This document shows, one piece after another, positions 14,310 to 20,348 of a stretch of 20,709 nucleotides of DNA. Location of the stretch: positions 1 to 20,709 of the IMG/VR virus record IMGVR_UViG_3300024520_000585. One strand, written 5' to 3'. Every line of letters starts with the position of its first letter. Position 1 is the stretch's first letter. The notes beneath the pieces were generated by a model, which saw nothing but the letters and a program-made list of their open reading frames with translations, searched no databases and had not been told where the DNA came from. Made by a program: the position numbers and the translations under genes. This DNA comes from a virus.

Positions 14310-15218
14310 TTACCAGTTACGTTTGCTTGCAGGGAACATTGCTCTTACGATATGTACAGCTTCTTGAGTTAACTTTGCATTTTGTTCACCTTTGTCAGGG
14401 TGGTGGGCTTTACGATAGCCAGTGAGTATCCACGACATTGTCTCTTCAGTTACTGATCCTATGTTAAAATCAATACCAAAGAGTTTATACTGTTCACGAC
14501 GCAGAGCTACGTAGTCTGTTGTATCACCCTCTCGTTTTGGTTTCTCTTGTTTCGGTGCCTCTTTTTTGATCTTTGTTGCTGTCCATAGCATGTTTATTCT
14601 CACGCATGCCCATTCCTGGCCGTCCGCCGTCTTTATTCCCAAGGAGGCGTCATCAGTATCTTCTAAGATATCAATGAGCTCTTCAGGTACGGTCTTGTCA
14701 TACCGCCAGCGGAGTACCTCCTCTTCTACCTTTTTATCTTGCTCCTCTTGGGCTTTCGTAGCCTCAGTTGCACGTTCTGCTGCCTCCATCCGTAACAACT
14801 CACGGAAGTCTTTAACATCCCGTAATGTTGTATTTGGAGTTATGATATTAGCATCTTGGGCTTTCTTTAACTCTGCATCACTCATCCTAGCGAGTTCTAC
14901 GAGAGTCTGATAGCTACTGGGTAAAAGGTGAGATAAATATCTCTCCAATTTCCGGCCATCCTGTACGGCAGTTATAAACTCACCTGCTTTAGCCCATTTT
15001 GATGGAAGATCATTTTTATAGCCAGTCCACTCTTCTACTTTCTTACGGTAGTAGTTACCTGGCCCGCCCAGTCCATCAAGTGCCTGTTGCTTGCATGCCA
15101 TCTTGAATTCATAGATATCTGTAGCATGCTTGAATATCCACTCACGTGACTTACTCCGAGATAACTGGATCTTCTCTTGCCAGTCATGCTCGAAGGTTTT
15201 AACGTCTAGTTCATTCAT
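14310..15218 (-). CDS. DUF3102/ParB-like protein with C-terminal J-domain (HPD) motif
   Basis: Start chosen at ATG 15218 (MNELDVKTF), overlapping the preceding small gene by 8 nt; the longer start at 15266 lies within that gene. The 302 residues show an N-terminal helical region (REWIFKHATDIYEFKMACKQ), then KWAKAGEFITAV (75-86) and LLPSSYQTLVELARMSDAEL (98-117), reminiscent of DUF3102/ParB-type helical DNA-binding modules. A Glu/Lys-rich coiled-coil follows (145-170). At the C-terminus (~245-296), LFGIDFNIGSVTEETMSW ... GYRKAHHPDKGEQNAKLTQE has the helix-II, HPD (273-275) and helix-III order of a DnaJ J-domain. HPD triggers DnaK ATP hydrolysis, so the protein may recruit the host chaperone to a phage nucleoprotein complex; this is inference. 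Confidence 0.8.
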   Translation of the reverse strand: MNELDVKTFEHDWQEKIQLSRSKSREWIFKHATDIYEFKMACKQQALDGLGGPGNYYRKKVEEWTGYKNDLPSKWAKAGEFITAVQDGRKLERYLSHLLPSSYQTLVELARMSDAELKKAQDANIITPNTTLRDVKDFRELLRMEAAERATEATKAQEEQDKKVEEEVLRWRYDKTVPEELIDILEDTDDASLGIKTADGQEWACVRINMLWTATKIKKEAPKQEKPKREGDTTDYVALRREQYKLFGIDFNIGSVTEETMSWILTGYRKAHHPDKGEQNAKLTQEAVHIVRAMFPASKRNW

Positions 15219-15390
15219 CAGGTATACCCCATAGGAAAACATCAAATTGTGTTTTCTCTTTTTCAATTATTCTAGCTGCTTCTGTATATGTACAACCTAG
15301 TGCCTCCATAATATTGTTGATAGCTTCTTCATACCTGTCACGCTTCTCTACATCTTGTAGAGGTTCATTTAACCAGTCATCATAGTTCAT
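15211..15390 (-). CDS. Small 59-residue protein of unknown function
   Basis: A short open frame from ATG 15390 to TGA 15211 (MNYDDWLNEPLQDVEKRDRY ... FLWGIPDE). Its ATG overlaps the upstream stop by one base (TGATG) and its stop overlaps the next start by 8 nt. It fills what would otherwise be the only large gap in this part of the block. The composition is acidic, helical and protein-like (EEAINNIMEALGCTYTEAAR). No family is recognised. The exact coupling of both ends is the main evidence that it is real. Confidence 0.65.
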   Translation of the reverse strand: MNYDDWLNEPLQDVEKRDRYEEAINNIMEALGCTYTEAARIIEKEKTQFDVFLWGIPDE

Positions 15391-15596
15391 CAGTGTAATG
15401 CCTCTTTATTAGGGGTGTGTTGCTCTATGTGTAGTACTTCATATGTGCCAAAATGTTCACCAAATAGCTTGGTCAACTGATTTAGCATACTCTGTACTGC
15501 TTCTGCTTCGCTGTCTCCTGTCATAGCTGCATATGTACAACTTATGCACCTACCACCGGATAACTCGAACATTAAAGTTACGATATACTCGTTCAT
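15390..15596 (-). CDS. First gene of the minus-strand block, unknown 68-residue protein
   Basis: A 68-residue protein (MNEYIVTLMFELSGGRCISC) from ATG 15596, with GAGGAAAG 5-12 bases upstream. An alternating strand pattern, YIVTLMFEL and YEVLHIEQH, flanks a helix (EAEAVQSMLNQLTKLFG), suggesting a small alpha-beta fold. Two Cys (CISC) near the front are not followed by a second pair. It is the promoter-proximal gene of the block and is coupled by TGATG to the next gene. Function unknown. Confidence 0.7.
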   Translation of the reverse strand: MNEYIVTLMFELSGGRCISCTYAAMTGDSEAEAVQSMLNQLTKLFGEHFGTYEVLHIEQHTPNKEALH

Positions 15597-15631
15597 CTCT
15601 ACTTTCCTCTTTATTTATTTTCGAAGATATT

Positions 15632-15660
15632 ATTATAACGCAAAAAATTTTAAAAGTAAA
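15632..15660 (-). promoter_or_regulatory. Weak candidate promoter for the minus-strand block
   Basis: On the minus strand TTTACT (15655-15660) stands 17 bases before TATAAT (15632-15637), about 36 bases upstream of ATG 15596. The -10 is perfect and the -35 is 4 of 6. The region is very A/T-rich, so chance matches are easy, but a promoter must exist between the divergent genes. Confidence 0.45.
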
Positions 15661-15686
15661 ATTAAATATTTTTATGCGCATATAAA
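15660..15686. repeat. 27-bp AT-rich dyad element, copy A
   Basis: AATTAAATATTTTTAT-GC-GCATATAAA. It differs from 20322-20348 by only the two bases in the centre (GC versus AT). It contains the self-complementary ATGCGCAT flanked by TTTTT/AAAAA-type arms. It lies in the 218-nt divergent spacer 15597-15814, between the two promoters. Operator or bend site is possible; function unknown. Confidence 0.5.
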
Positions 15687-15752
15687 AATTATTTATGACC
15701 AGCATTGGTATTCCCCATAGGCTTAGCTTATAGCTATCATAGAAAAGTTTGT

Positions 15753-15787
15753 CTGTATTTTTAATCTCCAAAGTGTTATAATATACC
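15753..15787 (+). promoter_or_regulatory. Promoter CTGTA-N19-TATAATATACC before zinc-finger/primase genes
   Basis: CTGTA at 15753-15757 and TATAAT at 15777-15782 followed by ATACC, identical in layout to the 13645-13679 promoter on the other strand. Predicted start near 15790 gives a leader of about 25 nt before ATG 15815. The -35 (TGTATT) is weak by sigma70 standards, but the repeated CTGTA box suggests a phage-specific or regulated element. Confidence 0.65.
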
Positions 15788-15814
15788 CTTACAATGAAAT
15801 AAGAGCATACTAAT

Positions 15815-16003
15815 ATGAATTTCAAGACCTGTAATACCTGTCATAAGAATCTACCTGATAATAAAGAATCTTTTCTGCCAGCTCTTAAGAAAGGCGGAAT
15901 TTGGGGAACTACAATTAAATGCCGCCGCTGTGCTAATGCCAGTGCTGTTGAGCGGCGCCTTATTCGTGAAATCACCAAGCTCATGGAGCAAGCTAATGTA
16001 TGA
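15815..16003 (+). CDS. Small Cys4 zinc-finger protein coupled to primase
   Basis: A 62-residue protein with C6/C9 (KTCNTCHKNLP) and C36/C39 (IKCRRCANA), a treble-clef-like Cys4 finger, followed by a basic helix (SAVERRLIREITKLMEQ). The finger closely resembles the N-terminal fingers of both HNH proteins in this window (CxxC-xxLP...F ... CxxC), but there is no HNH domain. It lies downstream of the 15753-15787 promoter, and its stop overlaps the primase start by 8 nt, with the primase ribosome site inside it. A DNA- or primase-binding partner is plausible; a leftover finger of an old HNH gene is the alternative. Confidence 0.75.
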   Translation: MNFKTCNTCHKNLPDNKESFLPALKKGGIWGTTIKCRRCANASAVERRLIREITKLMEQANV

Positions 16004-18185
16004 AGCAGAACAGTTTCTCACTTTATTAGACCCCACAGCTACTAAATTCCTGTTCGTTACTTTTGACGACTGTAAGAACAAGAATTATAACCTTACCCGT
16101 AACTTCTACGGTACGTTTGCGGAGCACAAAGATACTCTCGCAGATCTTAATTCCCAAGGCGCCGGTATATTCGTTACTGTCAACAAGACTAAAGGTAACC
16201 GCCGCCGTAAAGAAGACTTTATCATTGCCCGTGCTATCTGGCAAGAAGACGACATAGACAGTACAAAACGACCCGACATCCAACCGCACATTATAGTCGA
16301 GTCTAGTCCTAATCATTTCCATCGCTACTGGCTCACAATACAAACAGACATCCCAAGATGGGAGCGGGCGCAACTCCAAATGGTCCGCCATTTCGATAGC
16401 GACCCAGGTGCTAAGGATATAGCGAGAGTACTGCGGCTTCCGGGCTTCCGCAATAATAAACGCAATGCTGATGTCCGCCTGCTTAGTATAACTAGTCATG
16501 AGCCCTACTCTTGGGAAGAAATGGAGCGGGCTCTACTCATTCCGCAACCGGAAACCCACACAAATTCCGCCGCCAATCCGCCTCCCCAAGAGAGTACGCT
16601 TAGCCAGTATGTAGCACAGATAACGTCTGGCGAACATCTACATGCTCCACTACGGGCCATAATGATGATCAACGCCAATAAAGGCGAAGACCGCGAATAT
16701 AACAAAGTCATCTGCACAGGACTCATCTCTGCTTGCCCAGACCTAGAAAGGCAAGCAAAAGCCGCCGCTGATCTAGACTCTATGCTAGACGCCACATACC
16801 GCAAGATAGCCGAAGAAACGCCACCACCCATAATCTTTTCCCCAAGGATAGAGCTAGACCTAGACTGGCCGCCCGGCCTAATGGGCGAACTAGCTAAAGC
16901 CGCCAATGATTTCTTTGTAATCCCTAACAAGACAGCCGCCATTGTAGCCTCAATCAGCCTGATAGCAGGCATTTGCGGCCGCAAGTATAACATATCCACC
17001 GGTGGCTTAAACTTATACACAACCATAATGATGCCAACTGGCGCCGGTAAAGATAGCATACGTAAGTTCTGCTACCGTGTGCTAATGGACAAAGGCATGC
17101 TAGGCACTAACGGTATGTCCTTCTTGGGTCCCCAGAACTTCACAGGTCCCAAGGCCCTGCTAACTGAACTCCAGGCTAGACCTAGCATGCTCTGCGTAAT
17201 GACTGAAGCTGGCTTACTGTACAAGACCGAGTCTGGCGACAGAAGCGGCTTAACCAGAGTTATCCTGCAGGCATATACCAGTAGCGGCCAGCATGAAGTC
17301 ATCGAGACTGAGCGATACAGTTCACAACAAGACTCAGTCGGCGTAGTGTATAGCCCAGCTTTGACTATCCTCAATGAAGCAACCCCTGTGACCTTACTCA
17401 ACGAACTAAAACGCCGTGAGTCCATCAACACAGGCGAACTCCCAAGGATGTGGATATTCATGCTAACCGGCAAGAAGCCATACCCAAACCCGGAACCCCA
17501 CCGCTTAAATCTATCCGCCGGCATAACTGACAACATTCGTGAACTCCTAAACTCTGCTTATGCAGTACAAACCAATAGTGTACCCGACGTTATAAATATA
17601 CCCGTCCCAAGTGAGTACCGACTCTTCACCGAAGAATGTACAGACATCTACAACCGCCTAATGGAAGAACAACCAAATCATGCTATTATGTACTCCCGCG
17701 CTAGTCATAAAGTACTGAAGGTAGCCGCTATCCTTTCGGTTCTGGATAACCCACTAGGAACTCCAAGTATTTCGCCCCAAATGTGGAACTGGAGCAAGAA
17801 GTTCTTTGAGTATGAAATGCACAACATTGACCCTATCATAGGCAATACTAGCGATGTAGCTCTTGCTATGACAAAAGCTGCACATATCATATCTAAGCTC
17901 CTCAAAGGCGAATATACTGGCAAGAACAAAACTATTAACTCTGAGCTCAGAGCTCGAGGTATATTCACTGAGAGTACTTTCAAGCAAGCTGCATCTAATA
18001 TACCAAGCATCCGTGATGCAGGTACTTCTATGAAATATGGCTCTCCCAAGAGTGGCTCCCGTGTCATGCTTGAGTATCTGCTTGCTGAAGGCTATGTAAC
18101 TAAAGCCGTTATACCTCGTTCTAAAGGTTTTCAAGTTACAAAGCTATTTAGCGATTATTGTGCTACACTTCATCTTACAGCTTAG
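15996..18185 (+). CDS. Primase-helicase fusion: AEP (RepB-like) primase plus DUF3987
   Basis: Start ATG 15996, seven bases after GGAG (15985-15988); the upstream GTG 15930 adds non-conserved residues within the zinc-finger gene. The 729 residues begin with an archaeo-eukaryotic-type primase of the RepB/PriCT class: metal site WQEDDID (82-88), ESSPNHFHRYW (102-112, with H107 and H109) and ARVLRLPGFRN (143-153). A linker and a helical PriCT-like part (~225-275) follow, then a DUF3987-type P-loop domain with Walker A MPTGAGKDS (346-354) and a degenerate Walker B region (MLCVMTEAG). Such fusions synthesise primers and unwind DNA at the fork. No separate replicative helicase is seen, so this protein probably fills both roles. 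Codons are more GC-rich than the virion genes. It ends convergently, overlapping the HNH gene by 4 nt. Confidence 0.9.
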   Translation: MYEAEQFLTLLDPTATKFLFVTFDDCKNKNYNLTRNFYGTFAEHKDTLADLNSQGAGIFVTVNKTKGNRRRKEDFIIARAIWQEDDIDSTKRPDIQPHIIVESSPNHFHRYWLTIQTDIPRWERAQLQMVRHFDSDPGAKDIARVLRLPGFRNNKRNADVRLLSITSHEPYSWEEMERALLIPQPETHTNSAANPPPQESTLSQYVAQITSGEHLHAPLRAIMMINANKGEDREYNKVICTGLISACPDLERQAKAAADLDSMLDATYRKIAEETPPPIIFSPRIELDLDWPPGLMGELAKAANDFFVIPNKTAAIVASISLIAGICGRKYNISTGGLNLYTTIMMPTGAGKDSIRKFCYRVLMDKGMLGTNGMSFLGPQNFTGPKALLTELQARPSMLCVMTEAGLLYKTESGDRSGLTRVILQAYTSSGQHEVIETERYSSQQDSVGVVYSPALTILNEATPVTLLNELKRRESINTGELPRMWIFMLTGKKPYPNPEPHRLNLSAGITDNIRELLNSAYAVQTNSVPDVINIPVPSEYRLFTEECTDIYNRLMEEQPNHAIMYSRASHKVLKVAAILSVLDNPLGTPSISPQMWNWSKKFFEYEMHNIDPIIGNTSDVALAMTKAAHIISKLLKGEYTGKNKTINSELRARGIFTESTFKQAASNIPSIRDAGTSMKYGSPKSGSRVMLEYLLAEGYVTKAVIPRSKGFQVTKLFSDYCATLHLTA

Positions 18186-18826
18186 TCTAACCGATTATAT
18201 TTAACAGCATTGTCATGTTGCGTAATAACTTGTAAGTTATCCTCACAATGTAAGCCACATACTGTACGTCCTTGTAATGGTACTATGTGGTCTACTACAT
18301 ATGTTGTATTAGATGATGCAGTCAAATATTTAGCTAATGTATAAAACTCTTTTATTTTAGCTAAATCTGCCCAAAGAGGTATAGCTTGTAATTTTGCAGC
18401 TCTACGTTTGCTACTATGTGCAGTCATAAGATCACTATTTTTTTCATACCATATTTTATTTCTTGCTTTAATTTGTTCTGCATGTTCTTTGTTATATGCT
18501 TGTGCTAATGCTTTATACTTCTCAGGTTTAGCAGCCATGCTTCGTTTACTAGATGCTCGGTGTTTTTCTTTATTTTCGGCTGCCCATTTAACTTGATATG
18601 CTTGTCGTTCTTTTTTATTATCTTGATAATATTGTTTACATCGCTCATTATGCTCAGGATGTTGTTTATACCAAGCTTTAGTTCGCTCTGCTGGAGTAGG
18701 TATGCCACAACTAAGGCAATACATAGAGAATCTACCTGTTGGTGTAAGACAAAATTCTCCCAAGGGTAGTGTACACTTACATTGCTTGCAAGCTTTATGT
18801 GTGCGGCCAGTAGAATCGATATTCAT
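18182..18826 (-). CDS. Second HNH homing-type endonuclease
   Basis: A 214-residue relative of the HNH gene at 4744-5427. Cys4 finger: C13/C16 (KACKQCKCTLP) and C37/C40 (MYCLSCG). A long lysine-rich helical stretch with repeated YxxNKEx/WAAENKEK-type units follows (~45-130). The nuclease has VVDHIVPL, LHCEDNLQVIT and HDNAVKYNR. It stands alone between the primase end (4-nt convergent overlap) and a divergent control region, and is A/T-rich compared with the primase. This fits recent insertion of a mobile HNH gene. The frame is intact. Confidence 0.93.
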   Translation of the reverse strand: MNIDSTGRTHKACKQCKCTLPLGEFCLTPTGRFSMYCLSCGIPTPAERTKAWYKQHPEHNERCKQYYQDNKKERQAYQVKWAAENKEKHRASSKRSMAAKPEKYKALAQAYNKEHAEQIKARNKIWYEKNSDLMTAHSSKRRAAKLQAIPLWADLAKIKEFYTLAKYLTASSNTTYVVDHIVPLQGRTVCGLHCEDNLQVITQHDNAVKYNRLD

Positions 18827-18854
18827 AGTTTTATTTACTCTTTCTAGCTTATCG

Positions 18855-18896
18855 AAAAGTGATAAAAGTGGTTAAAAGTGTCACTTTTAATCACTT
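18855..18896. promoter_or_regulatory. AAAAGTG iteron cluster, left
   Basis: AAAAGTG at 18855-18861, 18864-18870 and 18874-18880, then inverted CACTTTT at 18882-18888 and CACTT at 18892-18896. The steps are 9, 10, 8 and 10 bases, so the sites lie on one face of the helix. The centre TTAAAAGTG-T-CACTTTTAA is a perfect dyad. It lies 29-70 bases upstream of the HNH start at 18826. Confidence 0.65.
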
Positions 18897-19035
18897 CTCT
18901 TTTAAAATCATAGAGTTATAAGCATATCACTTCATTTTTGACCCCTGAGCGTACAGGGGGGTAGGGGTAGGAGATATAAATAAGTGACAAAAAAGAAAAT
19001 ATATAATAAAAAGAAAGACTTATATATATTTTATA
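18897..19035. other. Spacer with GC hairpin and A-rich tract
   Basis: Non-coding. Holds one more CACTT (18929-18933), the perfect hairpin CCCCTG/CAGGGG (18942-18947 with 18954-18959) followed by G-rich GGTAGGGGTAGG, and a purine-rich A tract (18988-19019). No convincing promoter with correct spacing was found. Together with the iteron clusters it makes the 252-nt divergent spacer 18827-19078. Confidence 0.5.
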
Positions 19036-19059
19036 CACTTTTAAACCACTTTTTTCACT
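19036..19059. promoter_or_regulatory. CACTTTT iteron cluster, right
   Basis: CACTTTT at 19036-19042 and 19047-19053 and CACT at 19056-19059, steps of 11 and 9 bases, all in one orientation. Same heptamer as the left cluster (AAAAGTG inverted). It ends 20 bases before the start of the resolvase-like gene. Confidence 0.6.
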
Positions 19060-19078
19060 AGTTTACAGGCAATCAACA

Positions 19079-19489
19079 ATGACAAACGCGAAACAGAAAG
19101 GCGCTAATGGCGAAAGAGAAGCATGTATCACTCTTGGGAAGATGTTAACTGGCATAGAGGGTGCTTCGCCCACTGGTACTCGGGTCCCGTATAGTGATTT
19201 ACTGGAACGAAACTTAGAACAAACTAGATCTGGCGGGGCAGATATCATGGGTATTGCTGGGCTTTGCATTGAAGTTAAGCGATGTGAGACAGTAACGATA
19301 CCAATGTGGTGGCGACAAGTTAACAGAGCGGCCGAAAACACTGGTACTTTGCCTGTACTCATGTATCGGCAGAATAGAAAGCCATGGACCTTTTGCCTGC
19401 CATCGTATCTGCTCGTAGTTGGGGCCAAAGGGTATCTCACTCTTGGGGAACCAGACTTCCGTGTCTGGCTTCGGCATTGGTTAGCCTAG
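19079..19489 (+). CDS. PD-(D/E)XK nuclease, Holliday-junction-resolvase-like
   Basis: A 136-residue protein from ATG 19079. Seen: KGANGEREAC (helix with conserved Glu), RSGGADIMGI (first metal Asp), LCIEVKRCE (E-x-K), and then WWRQVNRAA, the usual Q-containing helix. This is the order E...GxxDI...ExK...Q of small Hjc/phage-type PD-(D/E)XK endonucleases that resolve branched DNA before packaging. The partner in the window would be the Sak4 recombination set. It is transcribed from the iteron-containing divergent region and overlaps the next, convergent gene by 9 nt. A generic structure-specific nuclease is the alternative. Confidence 0.85.
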   Translation: MTNAKQKGANGEREACITLGKMLTGIEGASPTGTRVPYSDLLERNLEQTRSGGADIMGIAGLCIEVKRCETVTIPMWWRQVNRAAENTGTLPVLMYRQNRKPWTFCLPSYLLVVGAKGYLTLGEPDFRVWLRHWLA

Positions 19490-19702
19490 TTTCTCATCTT
19501 TGGTCTCGGCCCCGGACTGTACGAGATAGACCATAGCCTGTGCTACGATCTTACTCTGATATTCCGATAGTACTGTGACTTTTTCAGTCTGTTCATTACT
19601 AATAGTCATACGCTTACCATTCGACCGGAGTATGAAGTTCGGGCCGATATAGAACTTACGGTCACCTAAGACTGATAGTGCTAATGCTAGTGCTTTATTC
19701 AT
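19481..19702 (-). CDS. Small unknown protein
   Basis: Three consecutive ATGs stand at 19708, 19705 and 19702; AGGAG directly abuts the first, so the third (MNKALALALSVLG) has the best spacing (six bases). The 73 residues have a hydrophobic N-terminal helix too short and too charged after it for a clear signal peptide, then strand-like FYIGPNFILRSNGKRMTIS and a helix KIVAQAMVYLV. No family recognised. It overlaps the resolvase gene convergently and follows the gene at 19712 by 9 nt. Confidence 0.65.
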   Translation of the reverse strand: MNKALALALSVLGDRKFYIGPNFILRSNGKRMTISNEQTEKVTVLSEYQSKIVAQAMVYLVQSGAETKDEKLG

Positions 19703-19711
19703 CATCATCTC

Positions 19712-19903
19712 CTACATGTTAACCAACATCTTGTTGGCGGGTTTGGATGCCGTCTCTATGACAAACGCACGATCAACATCGATCGGGCAATTCATCTTGA
19801 TGGCATCTACTTGGGAAACATAGACTAGTAGTTCGGGATGTATCATCACAAAGTAACATTTATCATTTGTGATGTCTCGGATAAGCCAATGAGCTTTCTT
19901 CAT
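19712..19903 (-). CDS. Small unknown protein
   Basis: Start proposed at ATG 19903 (MKKAHWLIRDI), 63 residues; a longer version from ATG 19945 adds MVVSKKLLCFLRHD but begins only a few bases after a terminator-like hairpin and has no ribosome site. The protein is strand-rich: HWLIRDITNDKCYFVMI, ELLVYVSQVDAI, then IDVDRAFVIET. Such small alpha-beta proteins are common in phage early regions. No function can be given. Confidence 0.6.
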   Translation of the reverse strand: MKKAHWLIRDITNDKCYFVMIHPELLVYVSQVDAIKMNCPIDVDRAFVIETASKPANKMLVNM

Positions 19904-19953
19904 ATCATGTCTCAAAAAGCATAGTAGTTTTTTCGAAACTACCATATATAAGT

Positions 19954-19991
19954 AAAAAATATATCGACATAGATAATCTATGCCGATATAT
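19954..19991 (-). terminator. Intrinsic terminator-like hairpin after the gene at 20002
   Basis: ATATATCGACATAGA (19959-19973) and TCTATGCCGATATAT (19977-19991) form a 15-bp stem with one G-U position and a 3-nt loop. On the minus strand it is followed by TTTTTT (19954-19959). It lies 11 bases downstream of the stop of the minus-strand gene 20002-20241. The stem is A/T-rich, so efficiency is uncertain. Confidence 0.6.
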
Positions 19992-20000
19992 CGCTATATA
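19987..20000 (+). repeat. Dyad 14-mer TATATCGCTATATA, copy 2
   Basis: Identical to the sequence at 5456-5469 (opposite strand). It abuts the stop codon of the gene 20002-20241 and overlaps the distal arm of the terminator-like hairpin. Confidence 0.45.
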
Positions 20001-20001
20001 A

Positions 20002-20241
20002 TTACTTTGTTACATACTTAACATATGCATCAACGTAATTTTGAAAGCTTAAGTAATGAAAAGCCGATGATTCTTTACAAAGGCCTTGAGCTTCGCACGC
20101 TTGGGCCAACTTACGACGGGAGCTATAGTTCCCGCGATTATCTATGATGAATTTAACTAATGCATCATAATCGGTCTTATGACTACTAGCTAATTTGGCT
20201 TCGAGCTCTTTGATTTTGGCTTCTAATTCGCTTGTGTTCAT
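20002..20241 (-). CDS. Small helical protein, possible DNA-binding regulator
   Basis: Start at ATG 20241 (MNTSELEAKIKELEAKLASS); a longer frame to 20343 consists of A/T-tract translation and is not credible. The 79 residues begin with a coiled-coil (ELEAKIKELEAKLA) and continue with NYSSRRKLAQACEAQGL and SAFHYLSFQNYVDAYVKY. The second part has a helix-turn-helix look (RKLAQACEAQGL), but no family is recognised. No strong ribosome site. A 10-bp dyad operator candidate lies 22-45 bases upstream, so autoregulation is conceivable. Confidence 0.6.
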   Translation of the reverse strand: MNTSELEAKIKELEAKLASSHKTDYDALVKFIIDNRGNYSSRRKLAQACEAQGLCKESSAFHYLSFQNYVDAYVKYVTK

Positions 20242-20262
20242 AGTATTTATCGATTTATTAAC

Positions 20263-20286
20263 TCGAATAAAATTATTTTTATTCGA
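20263..20286. promoter_or_regulatory. Perfect 10-bp inverted repeat, operator candidate
   Basis: TCGAATAAAA (20263-20272) and TTTTATTCGA (20277-20286) around TTAT. The size and symmetry suit a dimeric repressor site upstream of the gene starting at 20241. On either strand it could also form an RNA hairpin, but no matching gene end is nearby for a terminator role. Confidence 0.5.
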
Positions 20287-20321
20287 TTTAAATATTATAA
20301 TATAAATAAAAAAATAAATAT

Positions 20322-20348
20322 AATTAAATATTTTTATATGCATATAAA
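20322..20348. repeat. 27-bp AT-rich dyad element, copy B
   Basis: Same as 15660-15686 except for two central bases, giving ATATGCATAT as the palindromic core. It forms the left boundary of the A/T-only tract. Confidence 0.5.

Noticed and set aside
15550-15825. 91-codon minus-strand frame in the divergent spacer
   Set aside because: It runs through promoters and an A/T-rich spacer, overlaps a better-supported gene, and has non-protein-like composition.
18954-18975. G-quadruplex in the G-rich spacer
   Set aside because: Only three G runs, the last of two bases; a fourth run is missing.
18984-19061. 25-residue GTG frame after TAGGAG in the iteron spacer
   Set aside because: Lysine/Tyr-rich translation of A/T-rich DNA that crosses the right iteron cluster; GTG start and spacing unconvincing.
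20242-20343. N-terminal extension of the gene at 20002 to ATG 20343
   Set aside because: The extra residues are translation of the A/T-rich spacer and cross the perfect dyad at 20263-20286.
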